From NCBI GenBank assembly GCA_944381935.1, contig CALWMN010000004.1, forward strand, positions 124,001 through 188,000: 64,000 nt of DNA. Direction: 5' to 3'. Position numbers and translations under genes: made by a program. Numbering within the stretch: position 1 is the stretch's first letter; each line of letters begins with the position of its first letter. This document shows, in pieces, positions 1 through 8,866 of the stretch. Under the pieces are notes generated by a model. It worked only from the letters and a program-made list of their open reading frames with translations. It ran no database searches and was not told where the DNA came from. Origin of the DNA: an uncultured Mediterraneibacter sp. Its GTDB lineage: Bacteria; Bacillota; Clostridia; Lachnospirales; Lachnospiraceae.

Positions 1-558
1 CGATGCTGCCATGCCCTTTTCGCCATATAACTTTTTCGCACAGCATACCATAAGGAACAGGGAGATGTCCACCACCAGGATGTTAACCAGGACAGCGGCA
101 GGTATATCTCCGCCCCCTCCCGCAAAGAGAGAGGAAACAGAAAAAACCATCCTGAAACAGATCAGGAGAAACAGATTATTGGGAGAATATCCGAAATATT
201 CCGGCCAGAACAGCTCCTCCCCGCGCGCCCACTGCCCTGCCATTGTAATCACAGTCCCCGGATCCCAGTCTATCGTCGTGGCAATAGAAAGCATAACGGC
301 AGTCTGGACAGCCAGGAATAAAATACTTCCAGGGATAAGAAAACGATATTTTCTCTTTCCGGCCAACCCCGTCAGTATTTTTGACAATCCCCTGTACAGC
401 AGGAAAACCATAAACAGGCACAATATTACAAATAAGCCGGTCCATACAATGTCCCGGCCTGTTTTTATCACATTCCCGATCAACATAACAGCAAAGAAGA
501 TTCCGCACAAAAGCTTTAATATTGTCCCAAATGCAGAATACGCCCTTCTCTTGCCCAT
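1..558 (-). CDS. GT-C/PMT-like membrane glycosyltransferase, N-terminal part
   Basis: The reading frame is open for 186 codons from an ATG at 558 to the window edge, so the C-terminus is missing. A GGAGGA ribosome site lies about 9 bases before the ATG. The product is strongly hydrophobic, with predicted membrane segments near residues 10-28, 35-55 and 65-90. They are followed by an extracytoplasmic loop carrying TIDWDPG, then Tyr/Asn-rich sequence (YFGYSPNN). An acidic residue in the first outer loop plus this layout is typical of GT-C enzymes of the PMT/ArnT type, which use polyprenyl-phosphate sugars. It starts 20 bases after dltX and is probably the last gene of the dlt transcript, hinting at envelope glycosylation. 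The family call is inference from the N-terminus only. Confidence 0.6.
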   Translation of the reverse strand, partial: MGKRRAYSAFGTILKLLCGIFFAVMLIGNVIKTGRDIVWTGLFVILCLFMVFLLYRGLSKILTGLAGKRKYRFLIPGSILFLAVQTAVMLSIATTIDWDPGTVITMAGQWARGEELFWPEYFGYSPNNLFLLICFRMVFSVSSLFAGGGGDIPAAVLVNILVVDISLFLMVCCAKKLYGEKGMAAS

Positions 559-578
559 GCCTCATTTCCTCCGTCATG

Positions 579-731
579 TCAGAAATTATTATATACAAAG
601 GATACGTTTGCCCCGTCCGCTGCCATGAATCCCCAGAACAGGATTCCCAATACCATAACAAGCAAAAGGTACTGCCCGATGCTACTTGTCCTCAGCTTCT
701 GAATAAAGTTCTGAAATCTGCCAATCCACAT
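579..731 (-). CDS. dltX: DltX, small teichoic acid D-alanylation protein
   Basis: Fifty residues with one central membrane helix (about 17-35) and a C-terminus ending SFVYNNF, close to the FIYNEF ending that marks DltX. DltX is a single-pass membrane protein needed for D-Ala transfer onto lipoteichoic acid, working with DltB and DltD. The ATG at 731 is preferred because AAAGGA lies 8 bases upstream; a longer frame to 785 has no such site. The start lies inside the end of dltD, an overlap of about 50 bases in a different frame, implying translational coupling. In Bacillus and Lactobacillus dltX precedes dltA; here it closes the operon. Confidence 0.75.
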   Translation of the reverse strand: MWIGRFQNFIQKLRTSSIGQYLLLVMVLGILFWGFMAADGANVSFVYNNF

Positions 732-1890
732 ACAACCATCCTTTCCATCCCAGGTGCATGACATCCACCATAAAATACGGCTCATACTCTTTGTCTGACA
801 GACGAAGATATTTTACCCCCGCGTCTTCCGCACGTTTCTGCACTTCATCATAGAGCTGATTCCTTCTCCCGCTGTCGATCCCCACATAATCATAGTACTT
901 TCCATTCGTACCCATAATGATGATATATGGCTCTACTCCATTTTCCCGGCAGATCTGAAGAAACATCTCGTAGTCTTCCATCTCTTTGGAGGTAAGGGCC
1001 GTCTCCGCCTCAACGTCTTTCAGGCTGTCTATCGTTGGCTCAAGATACGTGGAGTAATAAGTATCATCCACATAAAACTCATTGTTTGTGCAGTACCCGG
1101 CCCCCTCAGTTTCTGCATCCTTCAGTGCCTTCTGCCAGTCAATCTCTTTTACCTGCGGTTCTTTTGCCTCAGCTTCTGTCTTCTTGAGCATCTGGTAAGT
1201 ATCCCACTTATCCCTGATCTCCAGCACTTTTTCCCTCACGCTGTAGTAGGGCTTTAAAAGAGTCAGTCCCACATCACCCAGAACATTATCCTGGGCATAT
1301 AGCCATGCATATACCTTGATGTCGTCATATCCCTGTATCTCTTCTAGCAGCTCGTCTGTTCTTTTACAGACATAAAGCTTGCTCTCTTTACTGAGACGGT
1401 CATTCTTCATAAAGCAGAAAAACTGGTATTCAGAAAAATTTGCAGCAAAACCGGAAGGGTCAATATCCTCACCGTAAAACCACTGCATTGACACAACAAG
1501 CGCCACTCTTTTTCTGTCTGAAAACGCCTCGGTTCCCACCTTCATCCCATGCAAAAGGCTTTGTACATATGCCTGTCCGACGATGGTTATATCCGAGTCT
1601 AGCGTTGTATTCGGAAACATATTCACCGGATTTTGCTGTACCCATGACCCAAGCTCCGATGAGCCAAGAAGCATGACATTTCCGTTGTCTGCACTGCGCT
1701 CCAATATAACCTGCCCCTTATCTTTAGTGAGATCCTCATACTCTGTATTAATAGCTTTTGTATAGGCGGACACGTCATACATCTCATCGATCCGACGGTC
1801 CAGATAGTTTTCAAACAGCATAACCCCTTCCGTGACTGTCACCACAGCCGCGGCAAAAACAAGGAGCTTTTTCAAAATCCTTTCCTTCAT
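682..1890 (-). CDS. dltD: DltD, D-alanyl transfer to lipoteichoic acid
   Basis: 402 residues. An N-terminal membrane anchor (about 8-26) is followed by an extracellular SGNH-like domain. The nucleophile motif LGSSEL sits at about 75-80 and the Asp/His pair in DVMHLGW near 376-379 completes the expected Ser-Asp-His triad. Length and motifs match the DltD family. The enzyme acts on the outer face of the membrane, where it moves D-alanine onto lipoteichoic acid in the last step of the Dlt pathway. It lies 3 bases after dltC and its end overlaps dltX. Confidence 0.93.
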   Translation of the reverse strand: MKERILKKLLVFAAAVVTVTEGVMLFENYLDRRIDEMYDVSAYTKAINTEYEDLTKDKGQVILERSADNGNVMLLGSSELGSWVQQNPVNMFPNTTLDSDITIVGQAYVQSLLHGMKVGTEAFSDRKRVALVVSMQWFYGEDIDPSGFAANFSEYQFFCFMKNDRLSKESKLYVCKRTDELLEEIQGYDDIKVYAWLYAQDNVLGDVGLTLLKPYYSVREKVLEIRDKWDTYQMLKKTEAEAKEPQVKEIDWQKALKDAETEGAGYCTNNEFYVDDTYYSTYLEPTIDSLKDVEAETALTSKEMEDYEMFLQICRENGVEPYIIIMGTNGKYYDYVGIDSGRRNQLYDEVQKRAEDAGVKYLRLSDKEYEPYFMVDVMHLGWKGWLYVDWQISELYSEAEDK

Positions 1891-1893
1891 GGA

Positions 1894-2136
1894 TTATCCT
1901 ACCTTTTTCTCCAAGAACTTCACAAAGTTATTTACTGTGGTAATGTCCTCCCTCTCCAGGTCTGTCGGCTGCAATTTAACTCCCGTCCGCTTTTCCAGCT
2001 CGAGAAGCACAACAACAGACGCCAGCGAGTCGATCAGTCCCGCCTCGAAAAGATCCAGGTCCGGATCCTCCCTCACTTCATCTGTCTCACATGCTGCCTC
2101 TAATATATCCAATGCAAGTTCCTGTAAATTTTCCAT
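1894..2136 (-). CDS. dltC: DltC, D-alanyl carrier protein
   Basis: 80 residues, the usual size for this acyl-carrier-like protein. The phosphopantetheine attachment Ser37 lies in LIDSLAS, and the protein is acidic and helical as expected. DltA loads D-alanine onto the carrier thiol in the cytoplasm and DltB takes it from there. The gene sits between dltB and dltD with an AGGAGGAACAG-type ribosome site before the ATG. Identity is secure from motif, size and context. Confidence 0.95.
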   Translation of the reverse strand: MENLQELALDILEAACETDEVREDPDLDLFEAGLIDSLASVVVLLELEKRTGVKLQPTDLEREDITTVNNFVKFLEKKVG

Positions 2137-2154
2137 TTTCTGTTCCTCCTTAAA

Positions 2155-3315
2155 TTAAAATGAAAACATATATCCTGAAAACAGAAGCATACCAAATGCG
2201 ATGACGTGGAAGCACACCACTCTGCTCAGTATATCATAATATTTTTTCTTCTTAAATGTCCGGAATGTCTTGCTTTTCAGATAAATGTCTGTCACCACAA
2301 GCGCTGCGCCTTCGTAAAGGCCGTATAAAATATAATACAGATACGGTCCGTGCCAGATACCCATGACGAGCATCGTAACCATGTTCCCGCAGCGCGACGC
2401 GGTTTTCCGGTTTTTAAATATCCCTTTGCGCAGGGTATTTAAGACAAATCTTTTATAAATATAATCACCAAACCACTGGGATAAGGACATGTGCCACCTG
2501 TCCCAAAATTCTTTCATGTTATGCGCAAGGAATGGTTTGTCGAAATTTTCCGGTGCCTTAATCCCGAGAATATAGCTTGTCCCGACCGCGAAATGGGAAT
2601 ATCCCGCAAAGTCAAAAAACAGATATAATGTATAGGCATACATATAGATGATGGTGCTCCACACAGTATGCTCCTCGGGAAGCCGCAGCATGATATACTC
2701 ATTTATGATGAATGCAAACCCGAATTTATAGACCATGCCCTTTACGATCCTGCCAAGGCCATTAAGCAGACAGTCTTCCAGATACTCGCTTTTTGCCGGG
2801 CTCTTGTCCAGATCAGCAAGAAAGCGATGATATCTGTCAATCGGACCCGAACTCAGCGTCGGGAAAAATGTGACAAAGTAAAACGTGTCCAAAAAGTTCA
2901 GCTTTTCAATATGCCCGTCATGTATCTCGATGATCAGCTGCCATATCCTGAAGCTGATATAGGAAACTCCCACAAATCCCAGCATATTAAACGGATACGG
3001 CGTGTACACGCACAGCTTGATCGCGATGATTGGAATCATGGATGCAGCCAGAACAAAGAAATAAAAGCCGTTCCCTCTGATTCTGTTATGCAGAAAAAAA
3101 TACCCGTATATCAATATAAATTCACATACAATAAATACCACAAACTGCAGCATCTGTATACTGTGGAATCCCAGCAGGAGGATCAGCATCGGGATATTGA
3201 GCAGCATCCCATAATATTTAATCCTTTTTCCGCACAAATTCAGGGCCACAGCCGGAAACAGAAATACAGTGAACAGGATCACACTAAAAATGCTTCCATA
3301 TTGAGAAAATACCAT
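2155..3315 (-). CDS. dltB: DltB, MBOAT-family D-alanyl transferase
   Basis: 386 residues, almost entirely hydrophobic, with roughly ten membrane segments. The MBOAT signature is clear: FWDRWHMSLSQWF mid-protein, and IWHGPYLYYILYG with the likely catalytic His322. DltB takes D-alanine from DltC and passes it across the membrane to the DltX/DltD stage. Its ATG overlaps the dltA stop by one base (TAATG), so the two are translationally coupled. The protein is slightly shorter than many DltB proteins (about 400-415) but retains the core motifs. Confidence 0.95.
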   Translation of the reverse strand: MVFSQYGSIFSVILFTVFLFPAVALNLCGKRIKYYGMLLNIPMLILLLGFHSIQMLQFVVFIVCEFILIYGYFFLHNRIRGNGFYFFVLAASMIPIIAIKLCVYTPYPFNMLGFVGVSYISFRIWQLIIEIHDGHIEKLNFLDTFYFVTFFPTLSSGPIDRYHRFLADLDKSPAKSEYLEDCLLNGLGRIVKGMVYKFGFAFIINEYIMLRLPEEHTVWSTIIYMYAYTLYLFFDFAGYSHFAVGTSYILGIKAPENFDKPFLAHNMKEFWDRWHMSLSQWFGDYIYKRFVLNTLRKGIFKNRKTASRCGNMVTMLVMGIWHGPYLYYILYGLYEGAALVVTDIYLKSKTFRTFKKKKYYDILSRVVCFHVIAFGMLLFSGYMFSF

Positions 3316-4829
3316 TATAAATATTCCTCCGTCAATTTCTTTCTGTCAATTTTTCCGTTTATATTCATCGGGAACTTTTCCAATATGATCACTTTCCTGG
3401 GAACCATATAGGAAGGGATCCTCTCTTTTAGCTGTTTTTTAAGTTCTATGCCGATTTTCAGGTCTGAAAGCCCTTCCGGTCTTCGCTCAAGTACGACAAA
3501 TGCTGCCAGATAGGACACCCGCCCGTCACGATACGCGGGAAGGGCCACGCTGTTATTCACCAGTTCCAGATCATTTAAATTAGAGCTGATATCATTCAAT
3601 TCTATCCGGAAACCATTGAGCTTGACCTGCGTGTCTTTTCTTGCGACATAATACAGCAGCCCGCCCTTTTCAAATACCAGATCGCCCGTCCTGTAGCCTC
3701 TTCTCCCATCAGCCGAATCAAAAAATACTTTTTCAGTCTGCTCTGGATTCTTAAAATATCCTTTGCTGATACTGTCACTTACAACTACCAGCTCTCCGGT
3801 TTCCCCGGGGGCAGCCTGCTCCCCGTCTTCCTTTACAATCTGATACTCCCCGTCGGACAGTATCCGCCCGATCGGAAGGCTTTCCTCATCATCTAGCATC
3901 TCATCCGTGATCTCACAGGCACTTAATAAGACCGTCCCCTCTGTAGGGCCGTATCCGTTTACCACTTTCGCGTTTTTAAATTTCTGGTGCAGTGTACGGA
4001 CCAGCTTCTTTGTCAGGACTTCGCCGGCAAGAATAATGTTTTCAAGCTCCGGAAGCATCCCGTCATCAAAGCTGTCGTCAAAGCTGCATATTTCCAGGAA
4101 TGCCGGTGTGGACACCCATGCAGCTATATGGCTGTCCTTCAGATAGTCAAACAGCAGCCTGGTATTGTCCAGCATCTCCTTGTCAATACTGAACAGTGTC
4201 TTTCCCATTGCAAGATAAATATACAGTGGTATTACCGATACATCGAAAGAATATGAAACCTGATTTAACACAACCTGTTTCCCCGGGCTAAGCTCACAGG
4301 TGCCGGAAAACCAGCTTGTGAAATTCACAATATTCCGCTTCTTAATCTGTACTCCCTTTGGCTTTCCGGTGCTTCCTGATGTAAAGAGAATATAACAATT
4401 GTCCTCATCCCCGACATAATCATCGGGACCTGCCGCCGTCCTGCTTCCGGCTCCTATAATTCCGCGAAGCTCCTCTTTTCCTATACAATCACAGTTTTCC
4501 GGCAAATGCAGTTCTTCCTTCGTAAAATTAAAGAGAAGCTCATTTTCCACATCTCCCATTATCGTCTCTACCCTTGATGCCGGAAATGTGATATCCAGCG
4601 GCACATACGCCCTTCCTGACTTCAAGGCTGCAAGCATAAGAAGCGTGATCTCTGTCTCTTTGTTTCCATAGATCACAACCGGAGCTTTTGTCCGGCACTT
4701 CTCCTTCATATATCCTGCAAGCACATCGGAATACTCCCAGAGCTGTCTGAAGGTTATTGTCTCCTCCCTGTGGATAACCGCAGTCTCTTCACTGTCTGCT
4801 CTTTTCATCAGTTCATCTAAGAGCCACAT
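3315..4829 (-). CDS. dltA: DltA, D-alanine--D-alanyl carrier protein ligase
   Basis: 504 residues with the full adenylate-forming enzyme set: nucleotide loop LFTSGSTGKPKGV near 150, NGYGPTEGT near 295, YRTGDL near 385, and the C-terminal NGKIDRKKL carrying the catalytic lysine. The enzyme activates D-Ala with ATP and loads it on DltC in the cytoplasm. The start is fixed by GGAGGAGA immediately upstream. It is the first dlt gene, with its own promoter 55-83 bases upstream, and overlaps dltB by one base. Length matches the family. Confidence 0.95.
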   Translation of the reverse strand: MWLLDELMKRADSEETAVIHREETITFRQLWEYSDVLAGYMKEKCRTKAPVVIYGNKETEITLLMLAALKSGRAYVPLDITFPASRVETIMGDVENELLFNFTKEELHLPENCDCIGKEELRGIIGAGSRTAAGPDDYVGDEDNCYILFTSGSTGKPKGVQIKKRNIVNFTSWFSGTCELSPGKQVVLNQVSYSFDVSVIPLYIYLAMGKTLFSIDKEMLDNTRLLFDYLKDSHIAAWVSTPAFLEICSFDDSFDDGMLPELENIILAGEVLTKKLVRTLHQKFKNAKVVNGYGPTEGTVLLSACEITDEMLDDEESLPIGRILSDGEYQIVKEDGEQAAPGETGELVVVSDSISKGYFKNPEQTEKVFFDSADGRRGYRTGDLVFEKGGLLYYVARKDTQVKLNGFRIELNDISSNLNDLELVNNSVALPAYRDGRVSYLAAFVVLERRPEGLSDLKIGIELKKQLKERIPSYMVPRKVIILEKFPMNINGKIDRKKLTEEYL

Positions 4830-4883
4830 AGTCTCCTCCTCATCTCTTTCCCGATTCCATCGTTCTTTTTTATTCCGCTCTAT

Positions 4884-4912
4884 AATATAACACGTCTTAT
4901 CGCAGACTGCAA
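4884..4912 (-). promoter_or_regulatory. sigma-A-type promoter of the dlt operon
   Basis: Read on the minus strand, TTGCAG (4907-4912) is separated by exactly 17 bases from TATATT (4884-4889), 55 bases before the dltA start. It lies in the 99-base gap after the gtrA-like gene. It suggests that dlt can be transcribed apart from the glycosylation genes; read-through from them is not excluded because no terminator is visible. Confidence 0.65.
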
Positions 4913-4928
4913 TAAAAGCTATTTTAAA

Positions 4929-5342
4929 TCAGTTGTTCCTGAACACAAAAAACTTACTCAGCACATAATTCAGGACTGTCACAATCACCTGATCTGCCAG
5001 CTTCATAATCCCGTCATCAATCCCGAGAAGCTGTACACCGATGAACATGCAGACCACTTCCGCACCAAGCGATACAATCCGGCTGGAGACAAAACCTGCC
5101 GCTTCCTTTATTGTCTGAACCGCCCCATTGTACGGCGACCTGAATACAAACCTTTTATTTGTGGCATACGCGAAAATAACAGCCGCGATCCAGCTTAATA
5201 TATTCGCCGCCTGGTAGTGCATCCCCACACCTTCGGCAAAAATATAGTAAAACCCAAGCGACACGACCGTCGTGCATACGCCGACAATGAGATACATGAT
5301 GATCTCTTCATATTTCCGGTATAACTCAATCAGCTTTTTCAT
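4929..5342 (-). CDS. GtrA-like membrane protein (polyprenyl-phosphate sugar flippase)
   Basis: 137 residues with four membrane helices and the GtrA/DPMS3 pattern: YLIVGVCTTVVSLGFYY at the N-terminus, ATNKRFVF after helix two and LSKFFVFRN at the C-terminus. GtrA-type proteins are thought to flip undecaprenyl-phosphate-linked sugars outward. The start overlaps the end of the upstream GT2 by 17 bases. With that GT2 and the YfhO protein it forms the set known from B. subtilis and Listeria for lipoteichoic acid glycosylation (CsbB/GtcA/YfhO). The role is inferred from that set. Confidence 0.85.
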   Translation of the reverse strand: MKKLIELYRKYEEIIMYLIVGVCTTVVSLGFYYIFAEGVGMHYQAANILSWIAAVIFAYATNKRFVFRSPYNGAVQTIKEAAGFVSSRIVSLGAEVVCMFIGVQLLGIDDGIMKLADQVIVTVLNYVLSKFFVFRNN

Positions 5343-6288
5343 TTTCCTGCGGTTCCCTCCGTCTGTGCTTTCCGTTTATCCTGGATATGATATATTTTGG
5401 TCTGTGCTTCAGCTCATCATACATCTTGGACAAATAATAGCCGATGATCCCCAGGCTTAACATGATCATGCTGCCAATGAACAGGATCAGCAAAATCACA
5501 GTAGAAAACCCCGCCACTGCGTTCCCCATAAAATATCTGACCAGTGTCTGGACTGCCATGACAACTGCGATGAGAAATACTACAATACCGCTCACCGTCA
5601 CGAAATGGAGCGGGAATGAAGTAAACGAAGTGATGTTGGATAATGCATATCGGAACAGGGACCGAAAGGACCATTTTGAACTCCCTTCCTCGCGCTCCCG
5701 CACTTCAAATTCCACTTGAGCGGTCTTAAATCCCACCCAGGAGGACAGCGCCCTGAAAAACGTATTTCTCTCCGGCATTGCAAGGAGCGCCTCTACCACC
5801 CGCCTGTCCATCAGCTTGAAGTCCGAAGCATTCTGCATGTCAATCCCTACCGCATGCGACATGATCCGATAGAAGATCCCTGCGCTCCCTTTGTGGAAGA
5901 CACTCTCCTTTCCACGGTCAGACTTCACGCCCTCCACGACCTCATACCCCTCTGCCCAGAGACGGTACATCTCAACTACAGTCTCGGGCGGATGCTGCAG
6001 GTCACAGTCCATCACCACGGCCGCATCTCCCGACGCCTGAGCCAATCCCGCATATATCGCAGATTCTTTCCCGAAATTCCTTGAAAAATGCACGCCCAGA
6101 ACATAGGGGTCCCTGTCACAGGCCCGGCAGATTTCCTCCCAGGTTCTGTCCTTTGACCCGTCGTCCACAAAAACAATCTCGTACTCTATCTCCGAATTGC
6201 GCATCAGCTCTGAAATCACACCATGTGTTTTCGCGATCATTCGTTCCTCACAGTACGCCGGAATCACAATTGATAACACTCTGCCCAT
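5326..6288 (-). CDS. GT2 polyprenyl-phosphate glycosyltransferase (CsbB/GtrB-like)
   Basis: 320 residues. The N-terminal GT-A fold contains FVDDGSKDRTW near 40 and the metal-binding VMDCDLQHP near 95, followed by two C-terminal membrane helices (about 230-255 and 265-290). This is the layout of GtrB/CsbB/DPM1 enzymes, which move a sugar from a nucleotide donor to undecaprenyl phosphate on the cytoplasmic face. It lies between yfhO-like and gtrA-like genes and overlaps the latter. The sugar cannot be read from sequence; GlcNAc or glucose is typical. Confidence 0.87.
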   Translation of the reverse strand: MGRVLSIVIPAYCEERMIAKTHGVISELMRNSEIEYEIVFVDDGSKDRTWEEICRACDRDPYVLGVHFSRNFGKESAIYAGLAQASGDAAVVMDCDLQHPPETVVEMYRLWAEGYEVVEGVKSDRGKESVFHKGSAGIFYRIMSHAVGIDMQNASDFKLMDRRVVEALLAMPERNTFFRALSSWVGFKTAQVEFEVREREEGSSKWSFRSLFRYALSNITSFTSFPLHFVTVSGIVVFLIAVVMAVQTLVRYFMGNAVAGFSTVILLILFIGSMIMLSLGIIGYYLSKMYDELKHRPKYIISRINGKHRRREPQENEKAD

Positions 6289-6303
6289 TTATCTGTATCT
6301 CCT

Positions 6304-8829
6304 TCACCGCACTTTCCCGTGCGTTTTCCTCTTTGTCACAAACGCATATACGCCCCAGACAGCAAGTGACAGGAGACTTAACAAAATCCCCGTGCCGATT
6401 CCTGCCGCATGATATTCCATCCGGATCTCATTTTCTCCCGCGAACACCGGAATAACCATAAGCGCCCCTGCGCCTGATTCCTGTTCCACTGTAACATCAT
6501 TTACAGAAACTGTCCAGTTCTCATCGTACGGCACAGTGAGGAGCAGATGCCCGTCCCTGGCAGCCGTATAGCTCCCTTCCACCAGTCCGTCCTCAAACGT
6601 ATGGACTTCCATCTGACGTCCTTTCAGGACAGCAATGGCAGAATCCAGCGCTTCCATATCCAGCATATAAAACTGAATCTCTGCATTTTCCGGCTCATCC
6701 CAGAAGCCGTCAAAGCGGACCTGGTGCTTCTCCCGCGCATCACCCAGATTAAAGACAAGATAGCTGAGCCAGCACTGGTAGTTGCACCGGTACTCACCGT
6801 CCACATATAACTGCAGGTTTTCCGCATTAGACCGCATGTAGCCGTAAACGTATCCTGCACTGCCGTTTTCCGGAATCTCAAGCACAAGCCGCTCCCCGTT
6901 TTTTTCGGCATCCCACTTCACAGGCACAAAGATCTGCACCTCTTCGCCAAGAATATTGGAATACAGCCTATTCTGGTATTCAAACGGATTCCCCTCCTCT
7001 ATCCTCTCTGCCACAGCTGCATCTGTCCCATATCCCAGTGAGAGCGCATATGGGTTCTCGTAAACTTTTTTCCCATTATAGGTACCCAGCTCTTCCACCG
7101 GTTCATATCCGCTCACTTCTGCCGGATCTTTTGATGCGGTATACTTTATCCCAAGAAGCGCGTCAGAGGAAAGAATCGCCTCATCATAAATCGTAAAATC
7201 CACTGCATCCGAATATCCGAGACCGGATATAAATTCCGCCGTACTCATCTCATACGCCGAGGAATAATGAGAGATCCCGCTGTATCCATAGGCAAGGCTC
7301 TCATTGAAAAACGGGGTGCACTTTGTCGCATTGTCATCCCGTGCCGATGTCTGCTCGATCCGAAAAAACTCTCCTCCGTCACGCTCCTGTATCGCCTCGC
7401 TCTGCCCAAGCGCTCCCGGTACATAGTCCTCATAACGGCTGCCGTCTATGGTAAACATCTGCCGAAAGTCAAGCCAGCTGTTGCACGCCGTCTCGCCGAT
7501 CAGCAGGGCCCCGAGCAAAAGCGCCTTTTGGCGCATCGGAAGCTTCCATGCTAGCAGAGCCAGATATGCCAGGAGCACGAGAGCCGACGCCAGCAGATAT
7601 TTCGGGTTGAATGTTTCAATATAGTCAAATGCCAGAAATAATGCCAACAGCCCTCCAGCACTGTACATGAGGATCTTCCTGTCCTCTCTGAAGTCAACCT
7701 TCTCCAGGCCTGCTGCCGCAATGCAAAGGAATAGAAATATGACCAGGAAGCTGAACCTGCAGTAGTAGCTGTATGCATACCGCAGCCCGTTCCATATGCA
7801 CTCCAGCGGCAGCAGCCAGCAGCTTACCAGCATAAATCCCAGGAAAATTCCCGACACTGCTTTCTCCCGCGCCGAAATCTTCCTGCTCACAAAATAAAAC
7901 ATGACCAAAAGCAGCATCAACAGACCGCAGTAGATCGAAAGGGATTCTTTGTCTCCCACAGTTCCCAGCACAAAACCTCTTAAAATACTGAACAGAGAAT
8001 CATGTGTATAAATCTCAAAAATCTTTGTGTCAAATACTTCCTTCCCACCGGAAAGCCCGATCATGACAGGATAAAATACTGCCGCACTCAATACGACTCC
8101 CAGTCCTTCAATAAAACAAAACCGGATAAAATCTCCCAGGAATGTACGGATTCCCCCTCTTCCGCCCTCCCTTTTCTGAAGCATCCATTCATAGAAAAAC
8201 CAGAAAACCGAAAACAGACAGATCATATATCCCGTGTACCAGTTCAGGGCAATATTAATTCCCGTAGCAGCATAAAACAGCCCGTATTTTCCTGTCTTTA
8301 CGCCACGGGAGATGCCAAGCATCACGACCGGGAGCATGATCACGCCGTCCAGCCACATGATGTTGAAAATCTGCGTCATATTATACTGCATCAGCCCGTA
8401 AGAAAAAGACAGCAGCAGTCCCCACAGCTCTCCTGTCCCCGGGAATCGATACCGGAAGAAAACACGGGATGTCACGCCGCACAGTCCCAGCTTTACTGCC
8501 GTGAGCAGGAAGATAAACAGCGGCAGTTTCTCCTGCGGGAAAAAGACACACAGCAGGTTCAGAGGATTCATCAGATAATATCCGAACAGGGCAACTGTCG
8601 GTCCCCCAAGTGATTTTGAAAAGGAATAGAACAGAGAATCCTCCCCTTTTAATACTCTTTGAAACCACGCAAAATAATCGATATACTGTATATCAAGATC
8701 TTCCATCAGATTGGCAATATTCCCAAAGGGATACAGATGCGCCGCCGCCGCTGCCGCAACATATACGGCTGCCGGCAGCAGGAAAGCCGCTGCGATCCAT
8801 TTTCCCTGTTTTAAAACTTTTCTGTTCAT
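6304..8829 (-). CDS. YfhO-family membrane glycosyltransferase
   Basis: 841 residues. About a dozen membrane helices fill the first ~450 residues, an outer soluble domain follows to about 790, and a last helix precedes a basic tail. The outer loop after helix one carries EDLDIQYIDYF, and the overall layout fits the YfhO family. In Bacillus, YfhO is a GT-C enzyme that adds a sugar from a lipid carrier to lipoteichoic acid outside the cell. GAGGAGAAAAG precedes the ATG. The GT2 starts 15 bases downstream, so the three genes are one transcription unit. The assignment to teichoic acid rests on context. Confidence 0.83.
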   Translation of the reverse strand: MNRKVLKQGKWIAAAFLLPAAVYVAAAAAAHLYPFGNIANLMEDLDIQYIDYFAWFQRVLKGEDSLFYSFSKSLGGPTVALFGYYLMNPLNLLCVFFPQEKLPLFIFLLTAVKLGLCGVTSRVFFRYRFPGTGELWGLLLSFSYGLMQYNMTQIFNIMWLDGVIMLPVVMLGISRGVKTGKYGLFYAATGINIALNWYTGYMICLFSVFWFFYEWMLQKREGGRGGIRTFLGDFIRFCFIEGLGVVLSAAVFYPVMIGLSGGKEVFDTKIFEIYTHDSLFSILRGFVLGTVGDKESLSIYCGLLMLLLVMFYFVSRKISAREKAVSGIFLGFMLVSCWLLPLECIWNGLRYAYSYYCRFSFLVIFLFLCIAAAGLEKVDFREDRKILMYSAGGLLALFLAFDYIETFNPKYLLASALVLLAYLALLAWKLPMRQKALLLGALLIGETACNSWLDFRQMFTIDGSRYEDYVPGALGQSEAIQERDGGEFFRIEQTSARDDNATKCTPFFNESLAYGYSGISHYSSAYEMSTAEFISGLGYSDAVDFTIYDEAILSSDALLGIKYTASKDPAEVSGYEPVEELGTYNGKKVYENPYALSLGYGTDAAVAERIEEGNPFEYQNRLYSNILGEEVQIFVPVKWDAEKNGERLVLEIPENGSAGYVYGYMRSNAENLQLYVDGEYRCNYQCWLSYLVFNLGDAREKHQVRFDGFWDEPENAEIQFYMLDMEALDSAIAVLKGRQMEVHTFEDGLVEGSYTAARDGHLLLTVPYDENWTVSVNDVTVEQESGAGALMVIPVFAGENEIRMEYHAAGIGTGILLSLLSLAVWGVYAFVTKRKTHGKVR

Positions 8830-8866
8830 CTTTTCTCCTCAGTCACACTCCATTTCAGACATCATA

